Assembly (NCBI RefSeq): GCF_011769525.1
Contig: NZ_CP050440.1
Location: 2,357,501 to 2,421,500 of the forward strand
DNA: 64,000 nt
Direction of reading: 5' to 3'
DNA from: Tolypothrix sp. PCC 7910
GTDB lineage: Bacteria; Cyanobacteriota; Cyanobacteriia; Cyanobacteriales; Nostocaceae
The position numbers and the translations under genes were made by a program. Below, one piece after another: positions 45,400 through 55,960 of this stretch. The first letter of the stretch is position 1; each line of letters opens with the position of its first letter. Under the pieces are notes generated by a model. It saw nothing but the letters and a program-made list of their open reading frames with translations. It made no database searches and was not told the DNA's origin.

Positions 45400-46548
45400 A
45401 TGGATTTTGGTATCGGGTTTCTCTCGAACAACGTGATGCTGCCAATCATAGATTTTTTCTATGGTATTGTGCCTAGCTATGGATTGGCGATCGTTGCTTT
45501 AACATTGATAATCCGCTTTGCGCTCTATCCCCTGAGTGCTGGTTCCATCCGGAATATGCGGCGGATGCGGATTGTTCAGCCTCTAATGCAAAAGCGGATG
45601 GCAGAAATTAAGGAGCGTTATAAAGACGATCCGCAAAAGCAGCAAGAGGAAATGGTTAACGTCCAGAAAGAATTTGGTAACCCTCTGGCTGGCTGTTTAC
45701 CGCTGCTGCTGCAAATGCCAGTATTGTTGGCGTTATTTGCAACTTTGCGGGGTTCACCCTTTGCTGGAGTCAACTACAGCGTTAACTTACAAGTCTTTCC
45801 CGCAGAACAAATCGAACGAATTCAACCCCAAGCCTTTGCTACTCCTCCCCAAAACATCTACATTGCTGATGGGGAACACAGCCGTATTACGGCTATCCTT
45901 CCTGGAGGCAATAAATTAGCGGTTGGGGAAAAAACTAAGATACAATATCAGACCCTTGAAGGCAAACCATTTCAGGTGCTTTTGGCAGAACACCCAGAAA
46001 ACAATAAATTGACTCCTGAATGGAAAGTTATCAAAGGCGAAGACAGAATTAAAATTGACGCTGAAGGCAATATAGAAGCCTTAGAGCCTGGAGATGTCAC
46101 CATTCAAGGTACTATCCCCGGACTAGCAGCAGATAAAGGATTTCTGTTCATTGATGCTTTAGGTAGAGTCGGCGCAACCGATCCCGACGGCACAATCCAC
46201 TGGGATATTGTGGCGATGGTGATTTTCTTTGGTATCAGTCTCTACGTCAGCCAAATTCTTTCCGGGCAAAATTCTAGCGGTGGTAACCCACAGCAGGATA
46301 CGGTCAACAAAATCACCCCTGTGATCTTTTCGGGGATGTTTTTGTTCTTCCCACTACCAGCTGGGGTTTTGATGTATATGGTAATTGGGAATATCTTCCA
46401 AACTCTGCAAACCTTTATTCTCTCCCGCGAACCCTTACCGGAAGAATTGCAAAAAATCGTAGCAACCCAAGAAAAAGAAGCAGCAGTGGCAGATCAAAAA
46501 GCATTGCCATTTGAGCCCAAAAGTTCTAAGAAAAAGGCTACAAATTGA
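45400..46548 (+). CDS. yidC: Membrane protein insertase YidC
   Basis: Inserts and folds membrane proteins, with or without SecYEG; in cyanobacteria it also serves thylakoids (Oxa1/Alb3 family). 382 residues. Seen: [29 protein letters not shown] (first core helix), the conserved cytoplasmic loop with [42 protein letters not shown], then a ~130-residue lumenal loop before two further helices (about 270-290, 310-345). The lumenal insertion is typical of the cyanobacterial form. Followed directly by khpB. Confidence 0.93.
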   Translation: MDFGIGFLSNNVMLPIIDFFYGIVPSYGLAIVALTLIIRFALYPLSAGSIRNMRRMRIVQPLMQKRMAEIKERYKDDPQKQQEEMVNVQKEFGNPLAGCLPLLLQMPVLLALFATLRGSPFAGVNYSVNLQVFPAEQIERIQPQAFATPPQNIYIADGEHSRITAILPGGNKLAVGEKTKIQYQTLEGKPFQVLLAEHPENNKLTPEWKVIKGEDRIKIDAEGNIEALEPGDVTIQGTIPGLAADKGFLFIDALGRVGATDPDGTIHWDIVAMVIFFGISLYVSQILSGQNSSGGNPQQDTVNKITPVIFSGMFLFFPLPAGVLMYMVIGNIFQTLQTFILSREPLPEELQKIVATQEKEAAVADQKALPFEPKSSKKKATN

Positions 46549-46550
46549 TC

Positions 46551-47066
46551 ATGAGCAACAGTCCCATGCAGCGAGGGCAGCAATGGTTAAAAACATTGCT
46601 GCTACTTACTGGGGTATCTGCTGAGGTTGAGGGGAATTTAGAACCTGCTCAACCTCAGGGCGGCGACTCCGATGAACCAGATAACTACTGGTTAACAATT
46701 GATGAAACTAACCTCAACCCTGAGCAAATTAGAACTTTAATTGGTAGCGATGGTTCAGTACTAGACGCAATTCAGTATCTAGCTAATTCAGTACTGAACA
46801 TCAACCAACCACAAGAAGAGCAAGCTTCTTATACCATTGAGTTGAATGGCTACCGAGTCAAAAGAGAAGCTGAAATCCGCGCATTGGCAGAAGCAGCTTC
46901 TGAGGAAGTGCGTACCACAGGCAGAGAAGTAGAAATAAAATCCCTAAGTTCGGCTGAAAGGCGGCAGATTCACACATTTTTAAAAGAATTTGCAGATTTA
47001 GAAACTTTTAGCCGCGGCAAAGAACCACATCGTCATCTTGTAGTTCGTCCGGCGATCGCGCCTTAG
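46551..47066 (+). CDS. khpB: Jag/KhpB RNA-binding protein
   Basis: Small RNA-binding protein with KH (about 30-110) and R3H (about 113-170) domains; with KhpA it binds many RNAs in other bacteria. 171 residues from the ATG at 46551 (in-frame TTG at 46545 overlaps the yidC stop and is less likely). Seen: IGSDGSVLDAIQYLANSVLN (KH), then REVEIKSLSSAERRQIHTFLKE, R3H motif R-x3-H. Lies right behind yidC. Confidence 0.9.
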   Translation: MSNSPMQRGQQWLKTLLLLTGVSAEVEGNLEPAQPQGGDSDEPDNYWLTIDETNLNPEQIRTLIGSDGSVLDAIQYLANSVLNINQPQEEQASYTIELNGYRVKREAEIRALAEAASEEVRTTGREVEIKSLSSAERRQIHTFLKEFADLETFSRGKEPHRHLVVRPAIAP

Positions 47067-47225
47067 GGGATTGGTTAATGGGGATTGGGTACTGGGAAAA
47101 ACCTTGACTTTTGACCTTTGACCCTTGACCACCCTCGCTAAAAGCTAAAATAAAGATCTAAAGTATCAGCAAAATTGCTGGTAGTTAAATTAAATTTCGT
47201 TTCGTGAGGATATCTCACAAATCCT

Positions 47226-47732
47226 ATGGACGCAATTTTTATTCCGCAGCTCACCAAAGCCCCGGAGCGGACAGAGGAAATTCAAGTTCAGGATTTTCTG
47301 CCTGGTTTGGACACTTTGACTCCTGTTCGTGGTGTGATTCGCGTACAGCATCAAGGTAATTACTTAGAAGTAGCCACTCAGGCAGAAGCAATTATTACTT
47401 GTACTTGTAACCGCTGTTTACAGCAATACAATCAGCGTTTGGTAGTTGATACTCAGGAAGTGATTTGGTTAGACGTAACAGCTAATCAAATCAACGACTT
47501 ACCATTAGAACGGGAAGTAGCAGTTGAAGATTTGGTTGAAACTCTACCGCCTGATGGCTATTTTTATCCTGGTGAATGGTTGTATGAGCAGATGTGTTTA
47601 GAATTGCCTCAGCGCCAGCTATGTGACCTTAATTGCCCTGGTATTTTGAGTACTGCGGCTGAGAGTTCGCAAAAGTCAGTTGATAGCCGTTGGGCTGGTT
47701 TAGAGGCTTTGAAAAAGCAACTTCCGGGATAG
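47226..47732 (+). CDS. DUF177 (YceD-type) protein
   Basis: 168 residues with DUF177 signatures: CTCNRCLQQYNQRLVVDTQEV and a late cysteine pair (QLCDLNCPG). The four cysteines (CxCxxC and CxxxC) suggest a metal site. In bacteria the family is linked to ribosomal RNA/ribosome biogenesis next to rpmF; here it follows khpB. ATG start, 160 bases after khpB. A hairpin (47768-47785) lies downstream. Confidence 0.85.
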   Translation: MDAIFIPQLTKAPERTEEIQVQDFLPGLDTLTPVRGVIRVQHQGNYLEVATQAEAIITCTCNRCLQQYNQRLVVDTQEVIWLDVTANQINDLPLEREVAVEDLVETLPPDGYFYPGEWLYEQMCLELPQRQLCDLNCPGILSTAAESSQKSVDSRWAGLEALKKQLPG

Positions 47733-47767
47733 TTGCTGGACTTGGTAGTTAGATTTTGTGTTGAATT

Positions 47768-47785
47768 TGAGCGCTTGGGCGCTCA
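47768..47785 (+). terminator. Hairpin after DUF177 gene
   Basis: TGAGCGC-TTGG-GCGCTCA, seven perfect pairs, 36 bases after the stop. T-run absent; likely 3' end hairpin. Confidence 0.45.
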
Positions 47786-47937
47786 TTAAAGATATTTTAA
47801 CCAGCAAAAATCAGCTATTACGCATCGCAGCAAAAGATTTGCTAAGTTTCTGGCTGTTGTTGTTTTTAGTTATTAGTTGTGAGAGACAATACAACCTTTA
47901 ACAATGGGATAAGAACTAATAACACTAACAGCTACTT

Positions 47938-49449
47938 ATGAGCTTTCGTGAAGAGTTTAAACTGCTGCTACGCGCCCGCTATCCTTTGATTTATATTCCC
48001 ACTTATGAAGAGGAACGGGTAGAAACTGCGATTCGAGAAGAAGCAGCCAACCAAGGTAATCGTCCTGTGTATACTTGGGATTTTGTAGATGGCTATCAGG
48101 GGAACCCCAATGATGAGGGTTTTGGGCGACGTAACCCACTGCAAGCTTTGGAATTTATTGAAAAGTTACCAGCTTCAGCACCAGGGGTAATGATTCTGCG
48201 GGATTATCATCGCTTTTTAGAAGATGTGGCGATCGCGCGCAAACTTCGCAACCTAGCCAAACTTCTCAAATCGCAACCGAAAAATATTGTGATTTTATCG
48301 CCCCGGATTGCGATTCCTGACGACTTAAGCGAAGTGCTGACAGTTGTGGAATTTCCGTTACCAGCCGCCACCGAAATTCAAAAAGAGGTGGAACGCTTGC
48401 TACAAACGACTGGTAACTCTCTTCCCGGGAAAGTCATAGATGATTTGGTGCGCTCTTGTCAAGGGCTATCTATGGAGAGAATTCGCCGGGTTTTGGCAAA
48501 AGCGATCGCCACTCACGGTGAATTGCAACCAGAAGATGTGGATTTAGTTTTGGAAGAAAAGCGCCAAACTATTCGCCAAACCCAAATTTTGGACTTTTAC
48601 CCTGCTACCGAGCAAATTTCTGATATTGGCGGACTAGATAACCTCAAAGATTGGCTGTTGCGGCGGGGTGGTTCATTTACCGAACGAGCGCGACAGTATG
48701 GCTTACCACATCCCCGTGGTTTAATGTTGGTGGGAATTCAAGGTACTGGGAAATCCTTAACAGCAAAAGCGATCGCTCATCATTGGCATTTACCTTTATT
48801 ACGCTTAGATGTTGGGCGGTTATTTGGTGGTTTGGTGGGGGAATCAGAATCCCGCACTCGCCAAATGATCCAAGTAGCTGAGGCTTTAGCCCCTTGTATT
48901 TTGTGGATTGATGAAATAGATAAAGCCTTTTCGGGGCTGGGTAGTAAAGGGGACGCAGGAACCACTAGCCGGGTATTTGGGACATTTATTACTTGGTTAG
49001 CTGAGAAAACCTCACCTGTATTTGTTGTCGCCACCGCTAACGATATTCAGTCCTTACCACCAGAAATGCTACGGAAAGGGCGATTTGATGAAATATTCTT
49101 TGTCGGTTTACCAACCCAAGAAGAGAGAAAAGCAATTTTTAATGTCCATTTATCCCGACTGCGCCCCCATAACTTGAAAAATTATGACATCGACAGGCTA
49201 GCATATGAAACACCCGATTTTTCTGGAGCAGAGATTGAGCAAACTTTAATAGAAGCGATGCATATTGGATTTAGTCAAAATCGCGACTTTACCAATGACG
49301 ACATTTTAGAAGCTGCCAGTCAGATCATACCCCTGGCGCGAACTGCTGTAGAGCAAATTCAGCAACTACAAGAATGGGCGGCTGCTGGACGAGCGCGGTT
49401 AGCATCAAAACAAACGCCGTTAAGCGATACCTTCGGTAAGCTACGCTAA
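47938..49449 (+). CDS. AAA+ ATPase, Ycf46-like
   Basis: 503-residue AAA+ ATPase of the Ycf46 family found in cyanobacteria and red-algal plastids; its Synechocystis homologue is involved in inorganic-carbon and photosynthetic regulation as I recall. Walker A is GIQGTGKS (about 262-269), Walker B LWIDEID (about 322-328), with sensor-type ATAND and an arginine finger region RKGRFDEIFFVG. N-terminal ~230 residues are family specific and begin MSFREEFKLLLRARYPLIYI. Co-located with the khpB cluster. ATG start. Confidence 0.9.
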   Translation: MSFREEFKLLLRARYPLIYIPTYEEERVETAIREEAANQGNRPVYTWDFVDGYQGNPNDEGFGRRNPLQALEFIEKLPASAPGVMILRDYHRFLEDVAIARKLRNLAKLLKSQPKNIVILSPRIAIPDDLSEVLTVVEFPLPAATEIQKEVERLLQTTGNSLPGKVIDDLVRSCQGLSMERIRRVLAKAIATHGELQPEDVDLVLEEKRQTIRQTQILDFYPATEQISDIGGLDNLKDWLLRRGGSFTERARQYGLPHPRGLMLVGIQGTGKSLTAKAIAHHWHLPLLRLDVGRLFGGLVGESESRTRQMIQVAEALAPCILWIDEIDKAFSGLGSKGDAGTTSRVFGTFITWLAEKTSPVFVVATANDIQSLPPEMLRKGRFDEIFFVGLPTQEERKAIFNVHLSRLRPHNLKNYDIDRLAYETPDFSGAEIEQTLIEAMHIGFSQNRDFTNDDILEAASQIIPLARTAVEQIQQLQEWAAAGRARLASKQTPLSDTFGKLR

Positions 49450-49713
49450 CGCCAGCTGCAATAATATGTTAGTCAATCGATTTTAAATTTTGGATTGGAG
49501 ATTGACCCCGACAACGTTTAGTACTTTGCTCAAGGATTTGTTCCGCTCTAACTTGGCGGGGTATCTAAGTTACTGGTTTACAGGATCACCCAAAAAATCT
49601 AAAATCGGCAATCTAAAATCTAAAATTTGCATTGTCCAGAGTCTAGATTCTTCACCCTTGACCGTTGACCCTTGACTCTGGACAATTGACGATTGGTAAT
49701 GAGGTTATAAAAT

Positions 49714-50256
49714 ATGTTTTCTAACTTACTTAAATTTATACTTGGGTTTCTGTTGGCGATCGCTATCTTAATAGGTACTGGTGTTGCGACTGCACTCTAT
49801 TTCATGAATAGAACTGCTATACCACCTACCAAGCCAATTTTTGCCAACGATCATCCTTCACAACGAACCCAATCTCCCAAAGCAACTGAAGCAGCAGCTA
49901 CTAAAACTGAATCTCAGCCAAAAGCAACTTCTACTCCTACTCCTACTCCTACAGCTACAGAAACACCCAAACCTGAAGAATCACCAAAGCCATTACCACC
50001 AGGAGCTTACCAAGGAAAAGTTACTTGGGCCCAAGGTTTGAGTTTGCGAGCCGAACCAAAACAAGATGCTGAACGTGTGGGTGGGGTTGGTTTTAATCAA
50101 AAAGTGATAATCTTAGAGGAAAGTGACGATAAATTGTGGCAAAAAATTCGCCAGGAAGATACCAATCAAGAAGGCTGGGTGAAAGCAGGTAATACTGAAA
50201 AATCAGAAGGTAATGAAGAAGTACAACAGCCAGAAAAGCCACAACAAGACCAGTAG
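49714..50256 (+). CDS. Secreted SH3-domain protein
   Basis: 180 residues: N-terminal membrane anchor/signal (about 7-28, FILGFLLAIAILIGTGVATAL), a Pro/Thr/Lys-rich linker with (TP)n (about 55-92), and a bacterial SH3-type domain (about 99-160, GKVTWAQGLSLRAEPKQDAERVGGVGFNQKVIIL) ending in a Glu/Gln-rich tail. Bacterial SH3 domains commonly bind peptidoglycan, so it is probably a periplasmic cell-wall-associated protein. ATG start. Confidence 0.85.
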   Translation: MFSNLLKFILGFLLAIAILIGTGVATALYFMNRTAIPPTKPIFANDHPSQRTQSPKATEAAATKTESQPKATSTPTPTPTATETPKPEESPKPLPPGAYQGKVTWAQGLSLRAEPKQDAERVGGVGFNQKVIILEESDDKLWQKIRQEDTNQEGWVKAGNTEKSEGNEEVQQPEKPQQDQ

Positions 50257-50342
50257 ATACGCAAAGCGATCTGCTAAATTTCTAAATCGTAACTGAAATT
50301 AATTTATCGCAATTAAAATTCATAGAGTGATTCCATTGATTA

Positions 50343-50378
50343 ACCTGGCTAAGTTTTTCTTACCAGGTCTCTTTTTTT
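50343..50378 (+). terminator. Intrinsic terminator after SH3-domain gene
   Basis: ACCTGG (50343-50348) with CCAGGT (50363-50368) and TAAG/CTTA inside, loop TTTTT, then CTCTTTTTTT. Strong intrinsic terminator. Confidence 0.8.
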
Positions 50379-50524
50379 GATGATGTATTAATTTAGTTTC
50401 TAGTCCTAGTTATCCTATAGTATACTGGTAGCCAAAATTCCTTTCGGACTCGGGAATAGGGGCTAGAGAAGCAAAATTTTCATTCTAGGTATCCCCAAAC
50501 AGAAGTGATGGACTGACTTAAACA

Positions 50525-50630
50525 TGGCATTTGGCGTTTGGTGTTTAGCATTTGATGTTTCCATTACCAATTACCAATTACCAATTCCCAATCCCTAGTC
50601 CCCAATACCCAACACTCAATACCAAACCCT
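50525..50630. repeat. Repeat array before peptidoglycan-binding gene
   Basis: GGCATTTGGCGTTTGGTGTT and CCATTACCAATTACCAATTA units, then CCCAATCCCTAGTCCCCAAT. The array runs up to the start codon, leaving little room for a conventional promoter. Confidence 0.8.
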
Positions 50631-50637
50631 CGATTTT

Positions 50638-52182
50638 ATGGAAGTCATTGGTGATCTACATAGTGCCGCCGTCTACGAAGCATCCGCAAGCCTAGAAATT
50701 ATTCCTGTGCCGACTAATTTGAGATTTTGGAATTGGACAAAACTTTCTAGCACCTTGGCGATGCGTTTTTTATCTGTAGCATTAACCTTGTCACTTCTCA
50801 GTATCGCTGGGCAAACTTTAGCAGTACAGAAAGTAGGAAGTGATGGCGCTGAAGTCACAAACATTCAGCAGTGCTTGCAGAAGTTAGGTTTCTTTCGTGG
50901 CCCAGTTAGTGGAAAATTTGGTTCAATCACTCAGCAGGCGGTAATTGCATTCCAGCAGGCTAATAGGCTACCTGCTGATGGAGTTGTAGGTGATAGCACT
51001 GCGCGATCGCTTCAACAAGCCTGCCGAGGTAGAATTGCCACTAATACTGGCAATACTACTGGTGGTAATCTGCGGCTAGGTAGCAGAGGCCCAGAAGTTG
51101 TGAAGCTACAACAACGTTTGCAACGCCTAGGCTATTTCCAAGGCCCAATAACAGGCTATTTTGGCCCGCAAACTCAGGAAGCCTTAACTCGCTCTCAGCA
51201 AGGTTCGCGCAGCTCTACGAGACCTCGACAAGCACCCTCAAATATACCCAGCACAGGAGGGGAATATCCAATTTTATTGGAAGGTAGCCAAGGCCCAGCA
51301 GTAACTAAGTTACAACAGCGATTACAACAACTGGGTTATTTTAAAGCCACTCCGACTGGTAAGTTTGGCCCTGTTACCAAAGATGCGGTGATTGCTTTTC
51401 AGCGCTATGCTGGTTTACCTGCTGATGGAATTACAAATCGACAAACCTGGAACAGGCTTTTGGCTCCTAATAGTAGTCCTTCTAATCCAGTCATACCAAA
51501 TACAACGAGTCTTGCGCCGCAACAAATTAGAGAACTACAAGAAGGTTTACGGCAGTTAGGATACTTGCAAGCTAATCCTACAGGTAATTTTGGCCCTTTA
51601 ACTAGAGATGCACTACTACGATTCCAGCGAGATTACCAATTAGCTGTTGATGGCGTAGCTGATACACAAGCCTTGCAAGCAGTACGTGGCGTTGTGCAAA
51701 ATAGACAAACTTATCAAGCTCCTCAAGCTCCTCCACAGACCAGAAATTATCTTACAGTTGGCGATAGTGGCGATAATGTGAAAGCTTTGCAACAGCGTTT
51801 ATTGCAATTAGGATTTTTTAATACCAATCCTGATGGTTATTATGGTGAAAATACTAGGTCTTATGTGTACGCATTCCAGCAATATTCTAGAATCAATCCC
51901 ACTGGAAATGTTGATGCACAAACCTGGCAAGCATTAGGTTTAAATACATCTCCTGTCGATACTAGTGCTAATAATAATCAGAATCGCTATGTGGTTATCG
52001 TTCCGATTCATAATACCGATACTCTCAACAAAGTCAGACAGTATATAGCTAATCCGGTTGTAGAGAAATCAGGCTTAGGAGATTATGTGAATGCAGGTAG
52101 ATTTGGGAATAGAACAGAAGCCGAGAATTTATCTAAACTGTTACGCTCTTATGGTTTAGATGCCAGGGTAGAGTATTTTTAA
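50638..52182 (+). CDS. Peptidoglycan-binding protein with five PG_binding_1 repeats and SPOR-like end
   Basis: 514 residues. N-terminal membrane segment (about 41-62), then five peptidoglycan-binding type 1 domains (about 68-130, 145-190, 210-275, 295-350, 365-420), each with (K)LQQ-LGYF-GP-TG-FGP-T-AV-AFQR. The second is truncated (no AVIAFQR end). The C-terminal ~75 residues (YVVIVPIHNTDTLNKVRQYI, AGRFGNRTEAENLSKLLRSY) look like a SPOR/septum-binding fold. It is likely a cell-wall or division-site protein. Start: ATG after a repeat block; a Met at residue 42 (MRFLSVALTL) would remove a cytoplasmic tail and give a plain signal sequence, so the true start is uncertain. Confidence 0.85.
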   Translation: MEVIGDLHSAAVYEASASLEIIPVPTNLRFWNWTKLSSTLAMRFLSVALTLSLLSIAGQTLAVQKVGSDGAEVTNIQQCLQKLGFFRGPVSGKFGSITQQAVIAFQQANRLPADGVVGDSTARSLQQACRGRIATNTGNTTGGNLRLGSRGPEVVKLQQRLQRLGYFQGPITGYFGPQTQEALTRSQQGSRSSTRPRQAPSNIPSTGGEYPILLEGSQGPAVTKLQQRLQQLGYFKATPTGKFGPVTKDAVIAFQRYAGLPADGITNRQTWNRLLAPNSSPSNPVIPNTTSLAPQQIRELQEGLRQLGYLQANPTGNFGPLTRDALLRFQRDYQLAVDGVADTQALQAVRGVVQNRQTYQAPQAPPQTRNYLTVGDSGDNVKALQQRLLQLGFFNTNPDGYYGENTRSYVYAFQQYSRINPTGNVDAQTWQALGLNTSPVDTSANNNQNRYVVIVPIHNTDTLNKVRQYIANPVVEKSGLGDYVNAGRFGNRTEAENLSKLLRSYGLDARVEYF

Positions 52183-52258
52183 TAGTCAAATGTCAAAGGT
52201 CAACATCAAAGTTGGATGAGTGAATAATCCAATTACAAATGACCAATGACAACTTACT

Positions 52259-54934
52259 TTAAGCTACTAAAAAAGAAGGATTAAGACGACGGGATTTAGA
52301 CTTTTGTAGTAATCTTGTAGTGTCTTCAGCTGATAGAGGACGACTAAATAGATAGCCTTGCATGAGTTCGCAATCTAGAAGTCGTAATAAATTGCGTTGT
52401 TCTTCTGTTTCTACACCTTCAGCCACAACTGCAAGCTTTAATCCATGTGCTAAAGCAATAATTGCAGTTGTGATGGCAGCATCATGATTATCATCAGACA
52501 AATCTCTCACAAAAGATCTGTCGATTTTTAAGCAATGGATCGGAAAATTTTTGAGATAACTGAGAGAACAATATCCTGTACCAAAATCATCTATAGAGAT
52601 AGAAACACCTAAAGCGTGTAATTCACTTAAAATTCTTTTAGTGAACTCAACATTTTTCATTGCTATGCTTTCTGTAATTTCTAACTCCAAACATTTATGG
52701 TTTAATTGAGTTTCTGACAATATTTGCTGCACCATAGTCACTAAGTTTGGTTGCTGAAATTGACGTGCAGAAAGATTCACAGCAACAGAAAGCGATGGTA
52801 AATTTAGTGCTTCTTGCCAAGCTTTATTTTGAGCACAAGCAGTTCTTAATACCCATTCCCCAATCGGGATAATTAATCCAGTTTCTTCTGCAAGAGGAAT
52901 GAATTTTGCGGGTGGAATTAAACCTAGTTCTAAATGTCGCCACCGCAGTAAAGCTTCTATTTTGGTAATTTCACCTGTAGTGATATTGACCTGTGGTTGA
53001 TAGTAAACTTCAAATTCTTGGCGTTCTAAGGCAGAGTGCAAGCTATTTTCTAAAGTTAACAATTCTGAAGAACCAGAATTTATGGCTGAATTATAGAATT
53101 GATAATGATTTCGTCCTTGAGATTTTACACGATATAGTGCTATGTCAGCATGTTTAATCAAAGTTTCCGCATCTTGTCCATGCATCGGATAAAGGGCAAT
53201 ACCAATACTGACACTAATATGCAACTGGTAGTTTTCGATTTCAAACACTGGTTTAAAAGCTGCCAAGATGCGTTCTAGAATCTTGGTAACTTCTTGAGTG
53301 TCGTTAATTTCTGGCAAAATAAGGGTGAATTCATCGCCTCCCCAGCGCGCTATGGTGTCAATATCCCGCAGACAGTCTATAAGACGTTGAGCCACAATTT
53401 GTAATAATTGATCGCCAACAGCATGACTTAAATTATCGTTGATGACTTTGAAGCGGTCTAAGTCTAAAAAACACACCGCTAGTTTGCTACGATTTTTCTG
53501 TGCTTGTGCTAAGGCCTCTGAAAGTCGCTCATTAAATAGCACGCGGTTCGGTAAATCCGTTAATAGGTCGTGTAAAGCTTGATGACGGATTTTGGCTTCT
53601 GCTAATTTATGGGCTGTGATGTCTCGAAAACTCCAGACTCTACCGACGATTTTGCCGTTAATGCGCTGAGGTTGGGAATAACGCTCTAAGACTCTGCCAT
53701 CCTTAAAGGCGATCGCATCATAAAGCTGTGTATCTGGGTTAAAGTATAATTCTCTAATCGTAGCAAAATACTGTTTTGGTGCTTCTAGCTGTTTCATCGC
53801 TAATCTCAGCACTTCTTTGTAATTTCCAGAAGTGATTAAGGACTCGGGAATGCGCCACATCTGGAGAAACTTTTGATTAAAGCCGGCAATCTTACCTTGA
53901 TTATCTATTACTAAAATGCCGTCGGCGGTAGATTCTAAGGTTGCCCATTGCAAAGACAGTGATTTTTCTAGTTCTGTTTGTATCCGCTTGCGCTCCGCAA
54001 TTTCTCTGTGCAACTCTGCTGTACGTTCTTGAACTACATTCTCTAGGTGATAAGCAGAATCTTGGGTTTCTAAAATTGCCGTCTTTAGGGCATGATCTGC
54101 TAATAAACGATCATGTACTAGGGAAAGTGCACCTACTACTGCTTGCAAAAATGCTGTTTCTTTAGCTTCCCAAATCTGTGTTACTTCACATTTATCAAAA
54201 CCAATAAAACCAATAAAATTACCTTTAGCAATTATTGGTAAGATCAATATTTTCAGAACATCCTGTAGCTCTAAAGCCTGACGTTCTGTTTCACTCAATT
54301 CTTTTACTGTCTCAGCAACAATATCACCCCGCGCTAATAGCTTTAACCAGCGTGGGCAGAATTTCGTGTAAGATAGCTTGTGCCAGGGGTGGTTTTCAAT
54401 TTTGGATGGGATACCTTCAGCGCACCACTCAGCTTGTAGATGCATAATTAAATCGCCATCATTAGAAAAAAGATTTTCAAATATGTATACACGACTAACC
54501 TGACAAGCTTTTCCTAAAGTTTGCAGAATTTCTGTATAACATCTGAGTTGGTTATCGAAATTCAGCAACGACTGTTCAATAGAAGCTAGTGCTTCTAGAT
54601 AACAAGTATCACAATTAGAAGCCAATTCTTTTACAGACTGACTTAATTGATTAGTTTCATTTGTTCTGACTGCTGGAAATGGGTGATTTATGGGAAATAA
54701 ATTAGTGTTTTCCTGCGTGATTGATGCAATTTCTTGTATATTTATCCCTAAAACTTTCCTAGAAAAACTTTTGCGGAGATTTGCAACTTTTAGTGAACGA
54801 TAATTTGACCTATATAAGGCAATTATTCTGACCACTAAGTAGATGCATAAACCAACCATCAAGACGAGCATAGTAGTTTCTGTTATGGTAGATGGCGTAT
54901 TTTTAGCTTGTAGTAATACCCCGGAAAATTGCAT
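52259..54934 (-). CDS. GAF-PAS-GGDEF-EAL cyclic-di-GMP enzyme
   Basis: 891-residue bifunctional signalling protein. One N-terminal membrane helix (about 19-40), GAF sensor (about 120-285), coiled coil, PAS (about 325-440), diguanylate cyclase domain with intact GGDEF (about 531-535), and phosphodiesterase domain with EALLRW (about 660-665), [15 protein letters not shown] and KIDRSF. The inhibitory-site RxxD (RDID) is placed 5 residues before GGDEF. With both active sites intact, it could either make or break c-di-GMP depending on the GAF/PAS ligand. ATG start, monocistronic, followed by no partner. Confidence 0.92.
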   Translation of the reverse strand: MQFSGVLLQAKNTPSTITETTMLVLMVGLCIYLVVRIIALYRSNYRSLKVANLRKSFSRKVLGINIQEIASITQENTNLFPINHPFPAVRTNETNQLSQSVKELASNCDTCYLEALASIEQSLLNFDNQLRCYTEILQTLGKACQVSRVYIFENLFSNDGDLIMHLQAEWCAEGIPSKIENHPWHKLSYTKFCPRWLKLLARGDIVAETVKELSETERQALELQDVLKILILPIIAKGNFIGFIGFDKCEVTQIWEAKETAFLQAVVGALSLVHDRLLADHALKTAILETQDSAYHLENVVQERTAELHREIAERKRIQTELEKSLSLQWATLESTADGILVIDNQGKIAGFNQKFLQMWRIPESLITSGNYKEVLRLAMKQLEAPKQYFATIRELYFNPDTQLYDAIAFKDGRVLERYSQPQRINGKIVGRVWSFRDITAHKLAEAKIRHQALHDLLTDLPNRVLFNERLSEALAQAQKNRSKLAVCFLDLDRFKVINDNLSHAVGDQLLQIVAQRLIDCLRDIDTIARWGGDEFTLILPEINDTQEVTKILERILAAFKPVFEIENYQLHISVSIGIALYPMHGQDAETLIKHADIALYRVKSQGRNHYQFYNSAINSGSSELLTLENSLHSALERQEFEVYYQPQVNITTGEITKIEALLRWRHLELGLIPPAKFIPLAEETGLIIPIGEWVLRTACAQNKAWQEALNLPSLSVAVNLSARQFQQPNLVTMVQQILSETQLNHKCLELEITESIAMKNVEFTKRILSELHALGVSISIDDFGTGYCSLSYLKNFPIHCLKIDRSFVRDLSDDNHDAAITTAIIALAHGLKLAVVAEGVETEEQRNLLRLLDCELMQGYLFSRPLSAEDTTRLLQKSKSRRLNPSFLVA

Positions 54935-55960
54935 AATTAATAACCTGATTTAATATATAACTAATCAGCATGATTTTTCTATCTAAGTATTTTAATTTAT
55001 TTTTATTTTGATATTTTACGTACTTAGATTTGCTGTAACATTTAATTTTTTTTAATTACCAATATTGTTAGTAGTAAGTCATAATTTCTTGACTTTAGAG
55101 ATATTTGTATAAATATCTCTAAAGTTAGTTGGATAGATATTAATAACTATGAAAAACCATCCCAGTGAATTATTGGGATATTAATTAGCAGAGATTTGAG
55201 CCTAAACTTAACAGATAAAACAACACTTAAATATTGAGTATAATATCTAATTTAGACATTTTGAATGCTCTGCTGCATAGTTAATCACAATAGAAAATAT
55301 ACTGTGAACAGTATGTTTTTGTGAATAATCAAATATTATATGATTATCCGCAAATTGCATAGTTGTGCCAGAAATTAACTATTATAGAAATTTACATTTA
55401 GTGAATCTTTTATATTAAATCTCTGTTTTTTTAATCTTATAAACTTAATATTAAATTAATATTTATTTTTGTTAATAAAAGTTTAACAATCCTTTAAAGA
55501 CCCATTTTTACTAGCACTCTAAGAGATTTAATCAAAATCCTGGGTTGTTATTTGGTATTAAAAGTCTTGAGATATAGACGATTCTTGAAATATCAAACCA
55601 TGCAGGTTTATCTCGATTTGTGATTGGGATATAAACAATGAAAGCTTACAAATACCAATGAGATAAAATTTTTCTATATGGTATAAAAACTGACAAATCT
55701 GTATACCAATTTAGACATGGTATCTTTTAAGAGGAAGCAGAGAAGAATTTTATAGTTAGTTTCCTTGTTCCACTTTCCTACTCTGTGTTGAAAATAGGGC
55801 TTAGGAGCTAGAGGAAAGAGCTTTTATCCTGATTGGCCTAGCTTGAATGTGTTGAGTGCGGAGTAAAAATCCCAGCCTCAATTTTATGCAATGCTTGTGC
55901 AACTTCTTGTATTGGGACAGCTTCCTCTGCTCCCGTTCAATCCCGATTGATCGTCAAGAT
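54935..55960. other. 1-kb AT-rich gene desert
   Basis: 1026 bases between the two minus-strand genes, markedly AT-rich. No credible ORF on either strand and no STRR array. It includes a 15-bp perfect hairpin (55092-55125) and should contain the promoter of the GGDEF/EAL gene at its left end. I see no further structure. Confidence 0.65.
55092..55125. repeat. Perfect 15-bp hairpin in gene desert
   Basis: ACTTTAGAGATATTT (55092-55106) and AAATATCTCTAAAGT (55111-55125) pair perfectly around GTAT. It is a strong hairpin in DNA with no gene near, so a small-RNA end, an operator, or a remnant element are possible. Confidence 0.65.

Larger units (their letters stand above)
50257..50637. other. Intergenic region with terminator and repeat array
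   Basis: 381 bases: terminator (50343-50378) and a repeat block (50525-50630) of ATTACCA/CCAATCCC type just before the next gene. No gene seen. Confidence 0.6.
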
